In this document: positions 33,933 to 42,624 of the stretch, one piece after another | How positions within the stretch are numbered: position 1 is the first letter of the stretch | How the letters are laid out: every line of letters begins with the position of its first letter | Origin: an uncultured Verrucomicrobiota bacterium | GTDB taxonomy: Bacteria > Verrucomicrobiota > Verrucomicrobiia > Verrucomicrobiales > Akkermansiaceae | Length of the DNA stretch: 46,886 bases | Direction of reading: 5' to 3' | Assembly: GCA_913063525.1 (NCBI GenBank) | Contig: CAJXYV010000004.1 | Location: forward strand, 1-46,886 | The notes under the pieces: model-generated | The model's database searches: none | Seen by the model: only the letters and a program-made list of their open reading frames with translations | What the model was told of the DNA's origin: nothing | Translations under genes and position numbers: made by a program

Positions 33933-36101
33933 TTGAACGCTCCTGCTTCCAAATCGCCGTCATTGATCCACGTCCTCTGCGGCAGCTCGGCATTTCTCGC
34001 GCTCCAATATGCCGCCGCGCTGTGGCGGCTGATGAGTTCTGCAGGTGAAATGGAAAACAAGTTCAACGCGCTGGCCCGCGACAAATACATGGGGTTTCTG
34101 GCCCTGCAGAATCTACAAATGGTCATCGCTTATGTGGCGCTAGCGGTCGTTGCGGCGGCTTTGATCCAGCCAATCGTGGCGCTTTGGACGGATCGTTCGA
34201 AAGATCAATCACCTCGCGCGGTCATTCTCCGCAGCCTCGGGATCACGGCGCTGCTGCACGGCTATTTCACGCTCCGCCTTGTCGATACGCGGCCGTATTT
34301 TCTCAGCGAAGCCGAGTTCGGCCAGTGGTATTACCAGATTTTAAAAATCATCCCCGCCGCAGCCAAGCCGGCGAGTCAGTTTGTCCTTTTCACCGCGCTG
34401 CCTGTCGCGGTCTTGGGCTTTGCCTCATTCTGGCAAATTCGGCACCACGGCCGCAGAGGGTGGGCGGTGGCGGCGCTCGCCTTCCCCGTCGTCTGGCTGA
34501 CGGCTGGCCTCCATGTCCCGTCGCAAAAAACGGCCGCCCCAAGCTCCGCCAGCAACAAGCCGATGAACGTCATGATCATCGGCTCCGACTCGCTGCGCGG
34601 GGACCTTCTCGGCTGCGCGGGCTACACGCCCCAACGCACCGATGGCCCGGCCAAGGCCGGCGTCTCGCCGGTGATCGATGCGCTGGCCAAACGCTCCAGC
34701 CGCTTTGAGAACTGCTACACGTCCATCGCCTCGACCATGGAGTCCGGCGTTCAGTTGATGTCGTCCCAGTACCCGCAGAGCCACGGCATCCGCCAAATGT
34801 ACCCCGACCAGAAGACCGTCGAGGCCACCCAAAAGCGCATCGAAACCCTGCCCACGCTGTTGCGCAAGCGCGGCTACGACACCGCCGCCATCGGCGACTG
34901 GTGCGCTGGATACTACGAAGTCCTGCCGCTGGGCATGGAGTACCTGTCGGTCTCGAGTTTTGACAACTTCAAAATCTACATGAGCCAGGCGGTGGTGATG
35001 GCGCACTTTGTGGTGCCGCTTTATTTCGACAACCCAATCGGTTACCGGATCTTCCCCCAGCTGCAGGCCTTCGCCCAGTTTGTCACCCCCGAGGTCGTCA
35101 CCGCGCGCGTCGAAAAACGCCTTAGCAGCGTCGCCAAGGAGCAAAAGCCGTTCTTTTGGCACGTCTTCTATTCCTGCAACCACCTGCCCTACCGCAGCCG
35201 CGAGCCCTACCGCAGCCTATTTGCCGATCCCACCTACCAAGGCCGCAACCGCAACGGCGTGGACTTCGACATCGACTCATTCATCGGCGGCACCGATCTC
35301 GAATCCAAGTGGCAAGCCCTGCCACCCAAGGAGATCAAGCAGATCCGCGCACTCTACGACGGCTGCACTCGCCAGTTCGACGACTGCGTGGAAAAAATCC
35401 TCGCCTCGCTCAAGAGCAACGGTCTTTCCGACAACACCATCGTCATCATCACCTCAGACCACGGCGACGATCACTACGAACCTGGCGTCACCCTCGGCCA
35501 CGGGCTGACCTTCAACGGCGGACTGCAAGCCAACCACCCGCCGATGATCGTTTACGTTCCCGGTGCCACGCCGCAGGTGATCCCGCAAACCGTGCGCCTG
35601 ATCGATGTGATCCCCACCCTCGCCGACCTTCTCGGGCAGGAAAAATCGCCAACCTGGCAGGGGCAGAGTTTCGCCGGCTGGATCCGCCAAACCGAAACCC
35701 CGATCGACCGCCCCTTCTATGGCGAAACCGGCTTCCCTTTCATTCAGTTCAAGGTCAAGGGCGTCGAGCGCCCGAAACTGCCGCCGATGGACGAGCTGAC
35801 CGGCATCGACTCCAGCTACAACTACCAGTTCGTCCTGAAAAAAGAATACTTGGATCGCCTGATCCAGGCCAAACAGCGCTGTTTAAAGACCCGCGATTGG
35901 AAACTGGTCTGCACGCCTACGGCACAAGGGACGCGCCACTACGCTCTTTTTCAAATGAGTCGCGACCCTTACGGAGAATCGGATCTCGCCGCCAGCCGCC
36001 CCGAAGTGCTCGCCCCGATGCAGGCGGCGCTCGAACGCTGGATGGATCAACACCGCGAATCCCCCATCGCCGAGATATTCCCCAACGGCGAGCCGCTGTG
36101 A
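33933..36101 (+). CDS. Membrane enzyme of the alkaline phosphatase/sulfatase superfamily, possibly a lipid-linked head-group transferase
   Basis: A 722-residue protein from a TTG start, with an N-terminal membrane domain (helices near residues 11-33, 60-85, 95-112, 150-167 and 178-193) and a C-terminal catalytic domain. Metal-site motifs are IIGSDSLRGDLLGC (215-228, Asp219), TSDHGDDHYEPG (507-518) and LGHGL (521-525). In sulfatases the nucleophile lies in C/S-x-P-x-R; here the matching place is STMESGVQLMSSQYP (267-281), without Pro or Arg, more like the Thr nucleophile of LtaS or EptA enzymes. I therefore favour a phosphoglycerol or phosphoethanolamine-type transferase over a sulfatase. The substrate is inferred. 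It follows the previous gene by 33 bp. Confidence 0.75.
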   Translation: MNAPASKSPSLIHVLCGSSAFLALQYAAALWRLMSSAGEMENKFNALARDKYMGFLALQNLQMVIAYVALAVVAAALIQPIVALWTDRSKDQSPRAVILRSLGITALLHGYFTLRLVDTRPYFLSEAEFGQWYYQILKIIPAAAKPASQFVLFTALPVAVLGFASFWQIRHHGRRGWAVAALAFPVVWLTAGLHVPSQKTAAPSSASNKPMNVMIIGSDSLRGDLLGCAGYTPQRTDGPAKAGVSPVIDALAKRSSRFENCYTSIASTMESGVQLMSSQYPQSHGIRQMYPDQKTVEATQKRIETLPTLLRKRGYDTAAIGDWCAGYYEVLPLGMEYLSVSSFDNFKIYMSQAVVMAHFVVPLYFDNPIGYRIFPQLQAFAQFVTPEVVTARVEKRLSSVAKEQKPFFWHVFYSCNHLPYRSREPYRSLFADPTYQGRNRNGVDFDIDSFIGGTDLESKWQALPPKEIKQIRALYDGCTRQFDDCVEKILASLKSNGLSDNTIVIITSDHGDDHYEPGVTLGHGLTFNGGLQANHPPMIVYVPGATPQVIPQTVRLIDVIPTLADLLGQEKSPTWQGQSFAGWIRQTETPIDRPFYGETGFPFIQFKVKGVERPKLPPMDELTGIDSSYNYQFVLKKEYLDRLIQAKQRCLKTRDWKLVCTPTAQGTRHYALFQMSRDPYGESDLAASRPEVLAPMQAALERWMDQHRESPIAEIFPNGEPL

Positions 36102-36162
36102 TCGCATTCTTGGATTGCCGCTTGAGTTTTGACCACTCGGCAGACAGCCTTCGCGGGTTGCT

Positions 36163-36903
36163 ATGAAATTCCTCGTCCCAATCGTCGCATTTTCACTCGT
36201 TGCCGGTCTCTCTGCCGCCGAGGCGCCAAAGATATTCGCCGGCCTTTTTGAGCAGAACGTGCCCCTGATGGGTCAGATCGGCGTCATCATGCCGCCGCCC
36301 GAAATCGACAAGTACGTCGCAAAAGTCGAAAGCGCCGCTCGCAAAGATCCGAAGTGGTTCCGCGAATTTTCAAGCCAAGCCAAGCCCGGCGCCCCGCTGC
36401 CCTACGACGAACGGCTCGGCCTGACCAAAACCGAATACGACGAATACCTCGTGCTTTGGAATAAACGCGAGTTTAAGCCGATGGAGGAAGTCAAGTTGCT
36501 GCTGCGCCAGACTGCCGGCGATACGTGGTCGATCACGTCCACCGGCGGTGCCAGTTCCATTTCCACCCTGCGCTACTCCGCCAAAACCGACAGCTTCCGC
36601 TCGCCCAGCGGCGAACTGAAACGCATCGAGGACATCAAGGCGGACACGACCAGCATTCTCGGCGAATGGACCGGGATGGAATGGAAGTTCGAGGAAGAAA
36701 CCGGCCTCGGCAAAACCAAGGAGAACTTCGCCCTCGGCCGCCTCGCCGACAAAAGGTACGGCATCATCGTCTATCGGGCGCAGGAGCTGTCGTCCGAAGG
36801 CACCCGCCTGCTCGATAAAAGCCTGGTCGTGCGTTTCCCACTCGGCAAAGTCGCGCCTGCCAAAGAAACCGCACCAGCCCCCAAGCCGCCCTCGAAGAAG
36901 TAG
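36163..36903 (+). CDS. Secreted protein of unknown function
   Basis: I do not recognise this 246-residue protein. It has a signal peptide (MKFLVPIVAFSLVAGLSAAEA, cut near AAEA). The mature part is mixed: a helical segment (PPEIDKYVAKVESAARKDPKWF, split by loops), then a beta-rich part (TAGDTWSITSTGGASSISTL) with several Lys/Glu-rich turns, and a short Pro/Lys tail (PAPKPPSKK). No Cys pair or catalytic motif is visible. It lies 61 bp after the sulfatase-fold gene and 36 bp before rsmD, in the same direction. Confidence 0.65.
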   Translation: MKFLVPIVAFSLVAGLSAAEAPKIFAGLFEQNVPLMGQIGVIMPPPEIDKYVAKVESAARKDPKWFREFSSQAKPGAPLPYDERLGLTKTEYDEYLVLWNKREFKPMEEVKLLLRQTAGDTWSITSTGGASSISTLRYSAKTDSFRSPSGELKRIEDIKADTTSILGEWTGMEWKFEEETGLGKTKENFALGRLADKRYGIIVYRAQELSSEGTRLLDKSLVVRFPLGKVAPAKETAPAPKPPSKK

Positions 36904-36939
36904 CGTCTGGGCGGTGATCTTGCATCACTCCAAATCTCC

Positions 36940-37491
36940 ATGAGAATCATTGCCGGAAAAGCCGGTCGCATCGCTATCAAGGTTCCTTCGGCCGTCGCTC
37001 GACCCACCACCGACTTTGTCCGCCAAGCGGTTTTCTCCATCCTCGGCGAGCGCGTGGAAAACGCGCGGGTGCTCGATCTCTTCGCCGGCTCCGGTGCCCT
37101 CGGGCTCGAGGCTCTCAGCCGCGGTGCCTCGTTTTGCAGTTTCGTCGATGAAAGCCGGCAGGCGATCAATGTCATCAGCGAGAACCTGAAAAAGGCTAAA
37201 CTCGATGGTGGCCATCCCGTCAAAGCGGAGGTCGTGCCCTTCCTCAAGCGCGATGCCGCCAGCTACGATCTCATCTTCATCGATCCACCCTATTGGAAAT
37301 ACTACGGCGACACCGACCACGTCACCGATCTTCTCAAAAGCGGCCTGCTCCCGCCTCGACTTGCCACGGGCGGATGGTTGATCGTCGAGGTCTCTTCTCA
37401 CCTGAGCTCCCCCGTCTCGGAAGACTTCACACTCGTCGCCCGCCGTGAGTACGGCAACAGCACCATCCTGATTTACGAAGCCCAAAAGTAG
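36940..37491 (+). CDS. rsmD: 16S rRNA (guanine(966)-N(2))-methyltransferase RsmD
   Basis: RsmD methylates N2 of G966 in 16S rRNA during assembly of the small subunit, using S-adenosylmethionine. The 183-residue protein opens MRIIAGKAGR with ARPTTDFVRQAVFSIL (20-35), the SAM loop LFAGSGALGLEALSRGA (47-63), and the catalytic DPPY (115-118) in LIFIDPPYWKYY. Length and motifs are standard. It starts 36 bp after the secreted unknown and precedes the Kdo transferase gene by 63 bp. coaD, often a neighbour of rsmD, lies 33 kb away here. Confidence 0.94.
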   Translation: MRIIAGKAGRIAIKVPSAVARPTTDFVRQAVFSILGERVENARVLDLFAGSGALGLEALSRGASFCSFVDESRQAINVISENLKKAKLDGGHPVKAEVVPFLKRDAASYDLIFIDPPYWKYYGDTDHVTDLLKSGLLPPRLATGGWLIVEVSSHLSSPVSEDFTLVARREYGNSTILIYEAQK

Positions 37492-37554
37492 GCTTGGACT
37501 GCCACGCGCCATCCGCCTTTACGACCCCGAGATCGCCCTCTATTCTCGCCCGCG

Positions 37555-38829
37555 ATGCGATTATTCACCGCCCTGAGCATTTACCGACTGCTGCTGCCGC
37601 TGCTTTTTATCGCAGCGTTTCCCGGCTGGGTGGTGAAAATGCTGCGCCGCGGCGGATTTGGCACCCACCTGGGTGAACGCGCGGCCATTTACTCCATCCC
37701 CGTGGAGGATGAACCCTGCGCTGCGGTGCACGTCCATGCCGTGAGTGTCGGCGAAGTTTTCCTCGCCCTGAAGCTCATTCGTCAGTGGTCAGACAGCGAG
37801 CCGGAACGCCGATTTGTGCTGGCAACCGGCACCGCCACCGGCCATGCCGTGGCCACTGCAGCAAACCTCGCCGGACTGCGCGTGACTTACTCCCCACTCG
37901 ACTTCCCATGGATGGTCCGCCGCTACCTCAACCGCTTTGAGCCTTCGCAAATCGTCCTGATCGAGGCCGAAGTCTGGCCCCACCTCCTACTCGCCAGCCG
38001 CGCGCGGGGCATCCCCGTCCGCCTCGTCAACGCCCGCATGTCGCCGCGATCCGCCCGCCGCTTCACCCGCTTCGCCGCCTGGCTGCGGCCGATCTATCGC
38101 TTGATAGACGCTGTCGCCGTCCAAGACGAGGCCGACACCGCGATCTGGCAAACGCTGGGAATCCCCCGCGATAAAATCCACGACACCGGCAGCCTGAAGT
38201 TCGATCCCGGCAGCGGTGGTGCCCCCGCGCTGCATCCGGAGTTTCAAGCGATGCTCGACGCTTTTGGTCAATATCGCCGCCTCGTTCTGGCGGCCAGCAC
38301 CCACGCCGGTGAGGAGGCATGGATTGCAAGCGCCATCCGCCAAGCCGATCCCGCCGCGCTCGCCATCATCGTCCCGCGCCACGCCGAGCGGCGCGCAGAA
38401 GTGAAAGCCGAGCTCGAAAACGCCGGCTTCGAGGTCGTCCTGCGCTCGAACTTCACCCCGCCGCAGCGACCCGAAGTCGCCTGTCTCGTCATCGACACCA
38501 CCGGCGAACTCCGCGACTGGACCGCCCACGCCGACGCGGTGATCATCGGCAAAAGCTTCCTTTCCCAAGGCGGACAAAATCCCTGCGAAGCGATTCTTGC
38601 AGGCAAACCCGTCATCTGCGGCCCGCACATGGAAAACTTCCAGCCGCTCGCCAGCCGCCTCATCGCTGCTGGCGGATGCCTTTGCGCGGGGAATCACGAA
38701 GAACTCGCGCGCGCTATTCTCACCGCGCTCGACCCGCGGGAATCCCAAGCCCTGGTCGAACACGCCTCGGCCTTACTCGCCCATCACGCCGGAGCCACCC
38801 AGCGGATTCTCGCGATTTTGACCGCTTGA
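37555..38829 (+). CDS. waaA: 3-deoxy-D-manno-octulosonic acid transferase
   Basis: WaaA (KdtA) adds Kdo to lipid A at the inner membrane, so the organism likely makes lipopolysaccharide. The 424-residue GT30 enzyme has an N-terminal membrane segment (about 8-28), GGFGTHLGERA (33-43), HAVSVGEVF (61-69) with the catalytic base Glu67, VLATGTATGHAVA, VLIEAEVWPHLL and VRLVNARMS (near 127-160), and VIIGKSFLSQGGQNPCEAI with GPHMENFQ in the nucleotide-sugar half. Motifs and length match the family. The ATG at 37555 gives the membrane-anchored opening MRLFTALSIYRLLLP. No lipid A genes are next to it. Confidence 0.94.
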   Translation: MRLFTALSIYRLLLPLLFIAAFPGWVVKMLRRGGFGTHLGERAAIYSIPVEDEPCAAVHVHAVSVGEVFLALKLIRQWSDSEPERRFVLATGTATGHAVATAANLAGLRVTYSPLDFPWMVRRYLNRFEPSQIVLIEAEVWPHLLLASRARGIPVRLVNARMSPRSARRFTRFAAWLRPIYRLIDAVAVQDEADTAIWQTLGIPRDKIHDTGSLKFDPGSGGAPALHPEFQAMLDAFGQYRRLVLAASTHAGEEAWIASAIRQADPAALAIIVPRHAERRAEVKAELENAGFEVVLRSNFTPPQRPEVACLVIDTTGELRDWTAHADAVIIGKSFLSQGGQNPCEAILAGKPVICGPHMENFQPLASRLIAAGGCLCAGNHEELARAILTALDPRESQALVEHASALLAHHAGATQRILAILTA

Positions 38830-38894
38830 AACTCACTGACATTTTGATGCAAGCGGAGTTTGTCATTTTCAGATTCCCTTCATAGAGTTCGCGC

Positions 38895-40385
38895 GTGAGC
38901 GATTCTGAAAACGACCCATTGAACAGCCTCTTGTCCAGTTTTGCCCTCGGACCCGCCTGGGCACGTGCCGGCGGTGACAAGGCTGAGCGCAAACCCAAAA
39001 CCTTTGCCGGTGGCGATGATCGTCCACCGCGCCGCGACGACCGCGGTCCCCGAGGTGGTGCAGGATCGCGCGATCGCGAGGGAGGAGAACGCCGCCCTTT
39101 CCAAGACCGTGGCCGCAAGTTTGAAGATCGCCGCAGCGGCCCACCCGTGCAGGAGGATGCTCCGCCAGCCGCTGGCGTGCGCGTCACCATTGCCCCCGAC
39201 CAGCAGGCCGTCCACCTCATCGGCAAGGAAATTCACCAAGTCGCCCGCGTCTATCCCTTGTTCGATGTCGCCAAGATCCTGCTCGCCGAAAAAGCGCGAC
39301 TGCGTGCCGTTTTCGAAGCCCCCGAGCCCCACGCCCCGCTCATCCGCGGCAAGCTCGAAGAATCCGTTTTCCTCACCCGCGAAGAAGCGATCCGCCACCT
39401 TTGGAACTCCGAGCTGCGCAACGACCTGATCGAAGAAGAAACCATCGAGGTCGAACCGCCGACCGGCAACTTCCAAGCCATCGCCCGCTGCGGCATCTCT
39501 GGCGAATGGTTGGGCCCCGTGAATTTCCACTCGTATCAAACGAATCTCCGCCGCCTCCACCGCGAGCGTTTCGCCAAGATGCCCTTCGAACTCTACGCCG
39601 CCAAAGTCCGCACCGAACGCGGCGAAGAAGCGGTCAACGCCTGGCTGGAAACCACCAAAAAGAAAACCCGCTGGCGCATCAAAGGCGAAGAAACTGAAGA
39701 CGCTTGGATCGACGATCGCGCCGAGGCCGAGCGCGCCTTCGGCAGCAAGTGTTTCGACAAAGCCTTCGAAGAAGTCCGCGTGGCCGACGTCTCCGGCGCC
39801 ATCTCCGCCAAGAATCTTTCGCCGTCGCTGCTCACCTCGCTGAAGATCGCCGGCAGCCACGCCCGCAATCACCCCGCCATCCTCATCCCCGCCGTCTGCC
39901 GCGCCGTCGAAATCGAGCACCTGCCCGTCTTCAAGCGCCAAGGCAAACTCCACACCGGCCCCGCCCGCCCGCATCCGTTGCCCGCCAACGCCGTGCTCGC
40001 CGAGCGCCCCGCCGCGATGGTCGCTTGGATTCGCGACAACAAACCCGCCAAACTCGAAGGCCTCTGGAAGTCCGTCCTGCCTGAAGGCAGCACCGCCCCG
40101 CCCGCCGAATACGCCGTCGACCTTTTCTGGTTGCTCAACCAAGGCCACATCCTGCTCTACACCGACGACACCCTCGCCGTGCAAGAAGCCCGCGATGCCG
40201 CCGCTGCCGAACCCAGCACCGAGCCGAAAAAAGCCAAAAAGAAAAAGAAATCCAAAAAGCCAAAAGCGGAAGCCGCGGCCAAGCCTGAAGAAGCAGCTAC
40301 CGAACCAGCTGAAACAACCACCGAACCAGAGGCTGCAGTTTCCGAACCGGCTGCAGTTCCAGAACCAGCGGCAGTTTCCGAATAG
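38895..40385 (+). CDS. Unknown protein with charged disordered ends around a globular core
   Basis: I do not recognise this 496-residue protein. The start is GTG 38895 (SDSENDPLNSLLSSF). Residues 28-90 are rich in Arg, Gly and Asp (RRDDRGPRGGAGSRDREGG), like RNA-binding tails. The core (about 95-420) is globular, with QQAVHLIGKEIHQVARVYPL, AIARCGISGEWLGPVNFHSY and PAEYAVDLFWLLNQGHILLY. The end is Lys-rich (KKAKKKKKSKKPK) and then Ala/Glu/Pro repeats. The tails suggest nucleic-acid or ribosome contact; this is inference from composition only. It is followed by tRNA-Ser with 108 bp between. Confidence 0.65.
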   Translation: MSDSENDPLNSLLSSFALGPAWARAGGDKAERKPKTFAGGDDRPPRRDDRGPRGGAGSRDREGGERRPFQDRGRKFEDRRSGPPVQEDAPPAAGVRVTIAPDQQAVHLIGKEIHQVARVYPLFDVAKILLAEKARLRAVFEAPEPHAPLIRGKLEESVFLTREEAIRHLWNSELRNDLIEEETIEVEPPTGNFQAIARCGISGEWLGPVNFHSYQTNLRRLHRERFAKMPFELYAAKVRTERGEEAVNAWLETTKKKTRWRIKGEETEDAWIDDRAEAERAFGSKCFDKAFEEVRVADVSGAISAKNLSPSLLTSLKIAGSHARNHPAILIPAVCRAVEIEHLPVFKRQGKLHTGPARPHPLPANAVLAERPAAMVAWIRDNKPAKLEGLWKSVLPEGSTAPPAEYAVDLFWLLNQGHILLYTDDTLAVQEARDAAAAEPSTEPKKAKKKKKSKKPKAEAAAKPEEAATEPAETTTEPEAAVSEPAAVPEPAAVSE

Positions 40386-40493
40386 GCCCCATAAGACCTA
40401 TTCCCGAATAATTTTCAATTTCCTCGAGAATTCCACCACCCAAGAGTTGACGTCGCTCTCTGGCTATGGTTCAACCCTCTCGACCTGATTCAC

Positions 40494-40583
40494 GGAACGG
40501 TGGCTGAGTGGTCGAAAGCACTCCCTTGCTAAGGGAACGTAGTGGTAACACTACCGAGGGTTCGAATCCCTCCCGTTCCGCCA
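40494..40583 (+). tRNA. tRNA-Ser (anticodon GCT)
   Basis: A class II tRNA with acceptor arm ggaacgg (40494-40500) paired with ccgttcc (40573-40579), discriminator G at 40580 and an encoded CCA at 40581-40583. The D-arm begins ctgagtgg, the anticodon loop is ttgctaa with GCT at 40528-40530, and the long variable arm is gtagtggtaacactac. The T-arm is gagggttcgaatccctc. It reads AGC and AGU codons. The outermost anticodon-stem pair appears as C-A, a mismatch by my folding. Confidence 0.95.
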
Positions 40584-40641
40584 TCCCGCAGAAACACTTC
40601 CGTAAGTGGCTGCTCACTCGCTCTTCTAAGGAGCAATTTCA

Positions 40642-42624
40642 CTACTTCGCGGCGCGGCCCTTGCCGTTTTGCTCGATCGCGCGGGCGACGACTCCGAAAA
40701 CAAGGATCGCGGCAATCACGATGTAGAACAGCCAGATCGTGCCCTTGCCCGCGGTGAAGCCGTAGTTGTGCAGGCCGACACCGAGGAAATTGACGTGCCA
40801 CCACGAGAAGGTGACCACTGCACCGGTAAAGACCGCCGCAAAGTGTAGCCCCCAATCCCGGATGTAGCCGCCGAGACGGGCATGGAGGATGGCCAGTGTC
40901 CACAGCACGATCAGCAGCGCGCCGTTTTCTTTGGGATCCCAGCCCCAGAAGCGGCCCCAAGAATCGTTCGCCCAGATGCCGCCTAACACCGTGCCGACCA
41001 GCGCGAGAAACAGCGTCAGACAAATCGTGCCGTAAACCGCGCGAGTCAGCGAGCGGCGGATCTCGCGGTCGCCGTTGTCGAGCCGCAGCCCGCGCATGAG
41101 CAGATAGATGAAGGCGAGAAACGCGCTGAGCAAACCGGCGGCATAGCCAAGGGTGATGGTCAGCACGTGAATGGTCAGCCAGTAGTTCGAGTTCAACACC
41201 GCGACGAGCGGATCCATGTTGTCCTTGGCATCGCCGAGTTCAAAGCGGCGAGCGAGAATGATCAGCAAGGTTCCCAGAATCGGCGCGATGCCGAGGGCAA
41301 AGCGACGGCGCGTCATCCACTCGATGACCAGCGAGATCAGAACCACGGTGGCGGCGATGAAAATGATCGTGTCGTACAGATTCCCCACGGGCGGGCGCTG
41401 CATGATGATGCAGCGGTTCACAATGGCATAAACGCAAATCCCCAGACCGGTGGCCGTCGAGGCGAGGGTCAACCACGACAACAAGCGGCCCGCCTTGCCC
41501 TTGCCAAACGTCCACATGGCGAGTGCGGTGACGGTGCCGAGGATGAAACAAACCAGCGCGTTGAGGAACCAGTTCTTCTGATAGTAGTCCGCCTCCATTT
41601 GGATGTGGCGGTACTCGCCGCGGACCTCGGCGCGTTTGGCCAGACTGTCGCGCAGCGAGCTGAGTTGTTGGCGAAACGCCGTCTCGTCATCGACCGAGCG
41701 GGCGAGGATTTCGAGCGCCTTGACGTCGGCGATGCCGAGCTGTGGATCCTTTTTCGGGTCGCTTATCGCGTTGGCGATGGCGTCGCCCGCGCTAAGCCAT
41801 GTTAGAGTTTTCGGGTCGGCGGGCGGCAGGATGAAGAGTCCGAACTTGGCAAAGTTGGCGGCATCAAAAACCTGCTCCAGCATGCTCTGCAAGTGCGGTT
41901 CGATCCCCTTGCCCTGTCCCCGCGACTGGGCGATCTGTTCGCGAATCTGCGGTGCGGTCATCATCACCGCGCTGATCTCGGCGTGTTGGTCGGGAGCACC
42001 GTCCTTGCCCGAGCCTTTCAGCGTCACCCCGAAGCGGGCAAAGCCAAAGTAGCCGAGCAGGCTCTCGTAGTTGCGAAGATTGTAAGCAAGGTCGATGACC
42101 TGAGTCTGCACCGGATCGCGCTTGGCCTTGTCGATCGCCTCGTAAGTCTTGGCGAGTTCGACGAGTTTTTCACGACCCGGCTCGATGTCGTTATAACTGT
42201 AACGATCGCGCTTGCCCCGCGCTTTCACACCGATGGCTTCGAGCACCGCGGAGTTGTCGATGCGGAAGGTCGGCAGCTGGATCGCCAACTGCGGGCGAAA
42301 CAACGAGTCCATCAGCCACGCCGTCGGTTTGATTTTCAGCGTCTGGCCACGGCTGTCCTTGATCTCCATCGAACGCGCGCCGTGCAGGCCCAACATCGAG
42401 AATCCCGCAAACGTCGACAGCGGCTTGATCCGCCCGCCGTTCTGGAGCGGCAGCGTCTCCGCCACCGCTAGGGTTGCCGCAGACCACGGCGTGTAGTCGG
42501 CGACTTGGCGGACCTCGCCCTTCGGCATATTGTCGATGACGAGGTTGTAGAAAACGGAAATCAGCACGGCCATGGCCAGGCCCGCGGCGATCCAGCGGCC
42601 GATCTTGGAAGAGGAGTTAGACAT
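40642..42624 (-). CDS. ccsA: Cytochrome c biogenesis protein CcsA with a large N-terminal extension
   Basis: CcsA moves or presents haem for attachment to apocytochromes c, with ResB, in system II. The C-terminal 290 residues have many membrane helices and the WWD-type haem motif WGRFWGWDPKENGALLIVLW (near 567-586); conserved His residues lie in TIHVLTITLGYAAGLL and in SWWHVNFLGVGLHNYG. The N-terminal 370 residues, after one membrane anchor (11-31), are periplasmic and unusual for short CcsA proteins, though long forms occur in Bacteroidetes and Verrucomicrobia. Its start overlaps the end of resB by eight bases. It is the last gene of the unit. Confidence 0.9.
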   Translation of the reverse strand: MSNSSSKIGRWIAAGLAMAVLISVFYNLVIDNMPKGEVRQVADYTPWSAATLAVAETLPLQNGGRIKPLSTFAGFSMLGLHGARSMEIKDSRGQTLKIKPTAWLMDSLFRPQLAIQLPTFRIDNSAVLEAIGVKARGKRDRYSYNDIEPGREKLVELAKTYEAIDKAKRDPVQTQVIDLAYNLRNYESLLGYFGFARFGVTLKGSGKDGAPDQHAEISAVMMTAPQIREQIAQSRGQGKGIEPHLQSMLEQVFDAANFAKFGLFILPPADPKTLTWLSAGDAIANAISDPKKDPQLGIADVKALEILARSVDDETAFRQQLSSLRDSLAKRAEVRGEYRHIQMEADYYQKNWFLNALVCFILGTVTALAMWTFGKGKAGRLLSWLTLASTATGLGICVYAIVNRCIIMQRPPVGNLYDTIIFIAATVVLISLVIEWMTRRRFALGIAPILGTLLIILARRFELGDAKDNMDPLVAVLNSNYWLTIHVLTITLGYAAGLLSAFLAFIYLLMRGLRLDNGDREIRRSLTRAVYGTICLTLFLALVGTVLGGIWANDSWGRFWGWDPKENGALLIVLWTLAILHARLGGYIRDWGLHFAAVFTGAVVTFSWWHVNFLGVGLHNYGFTAGKGTIWLFYIVIAAILVFGVVARAIEQNGKGRAAK

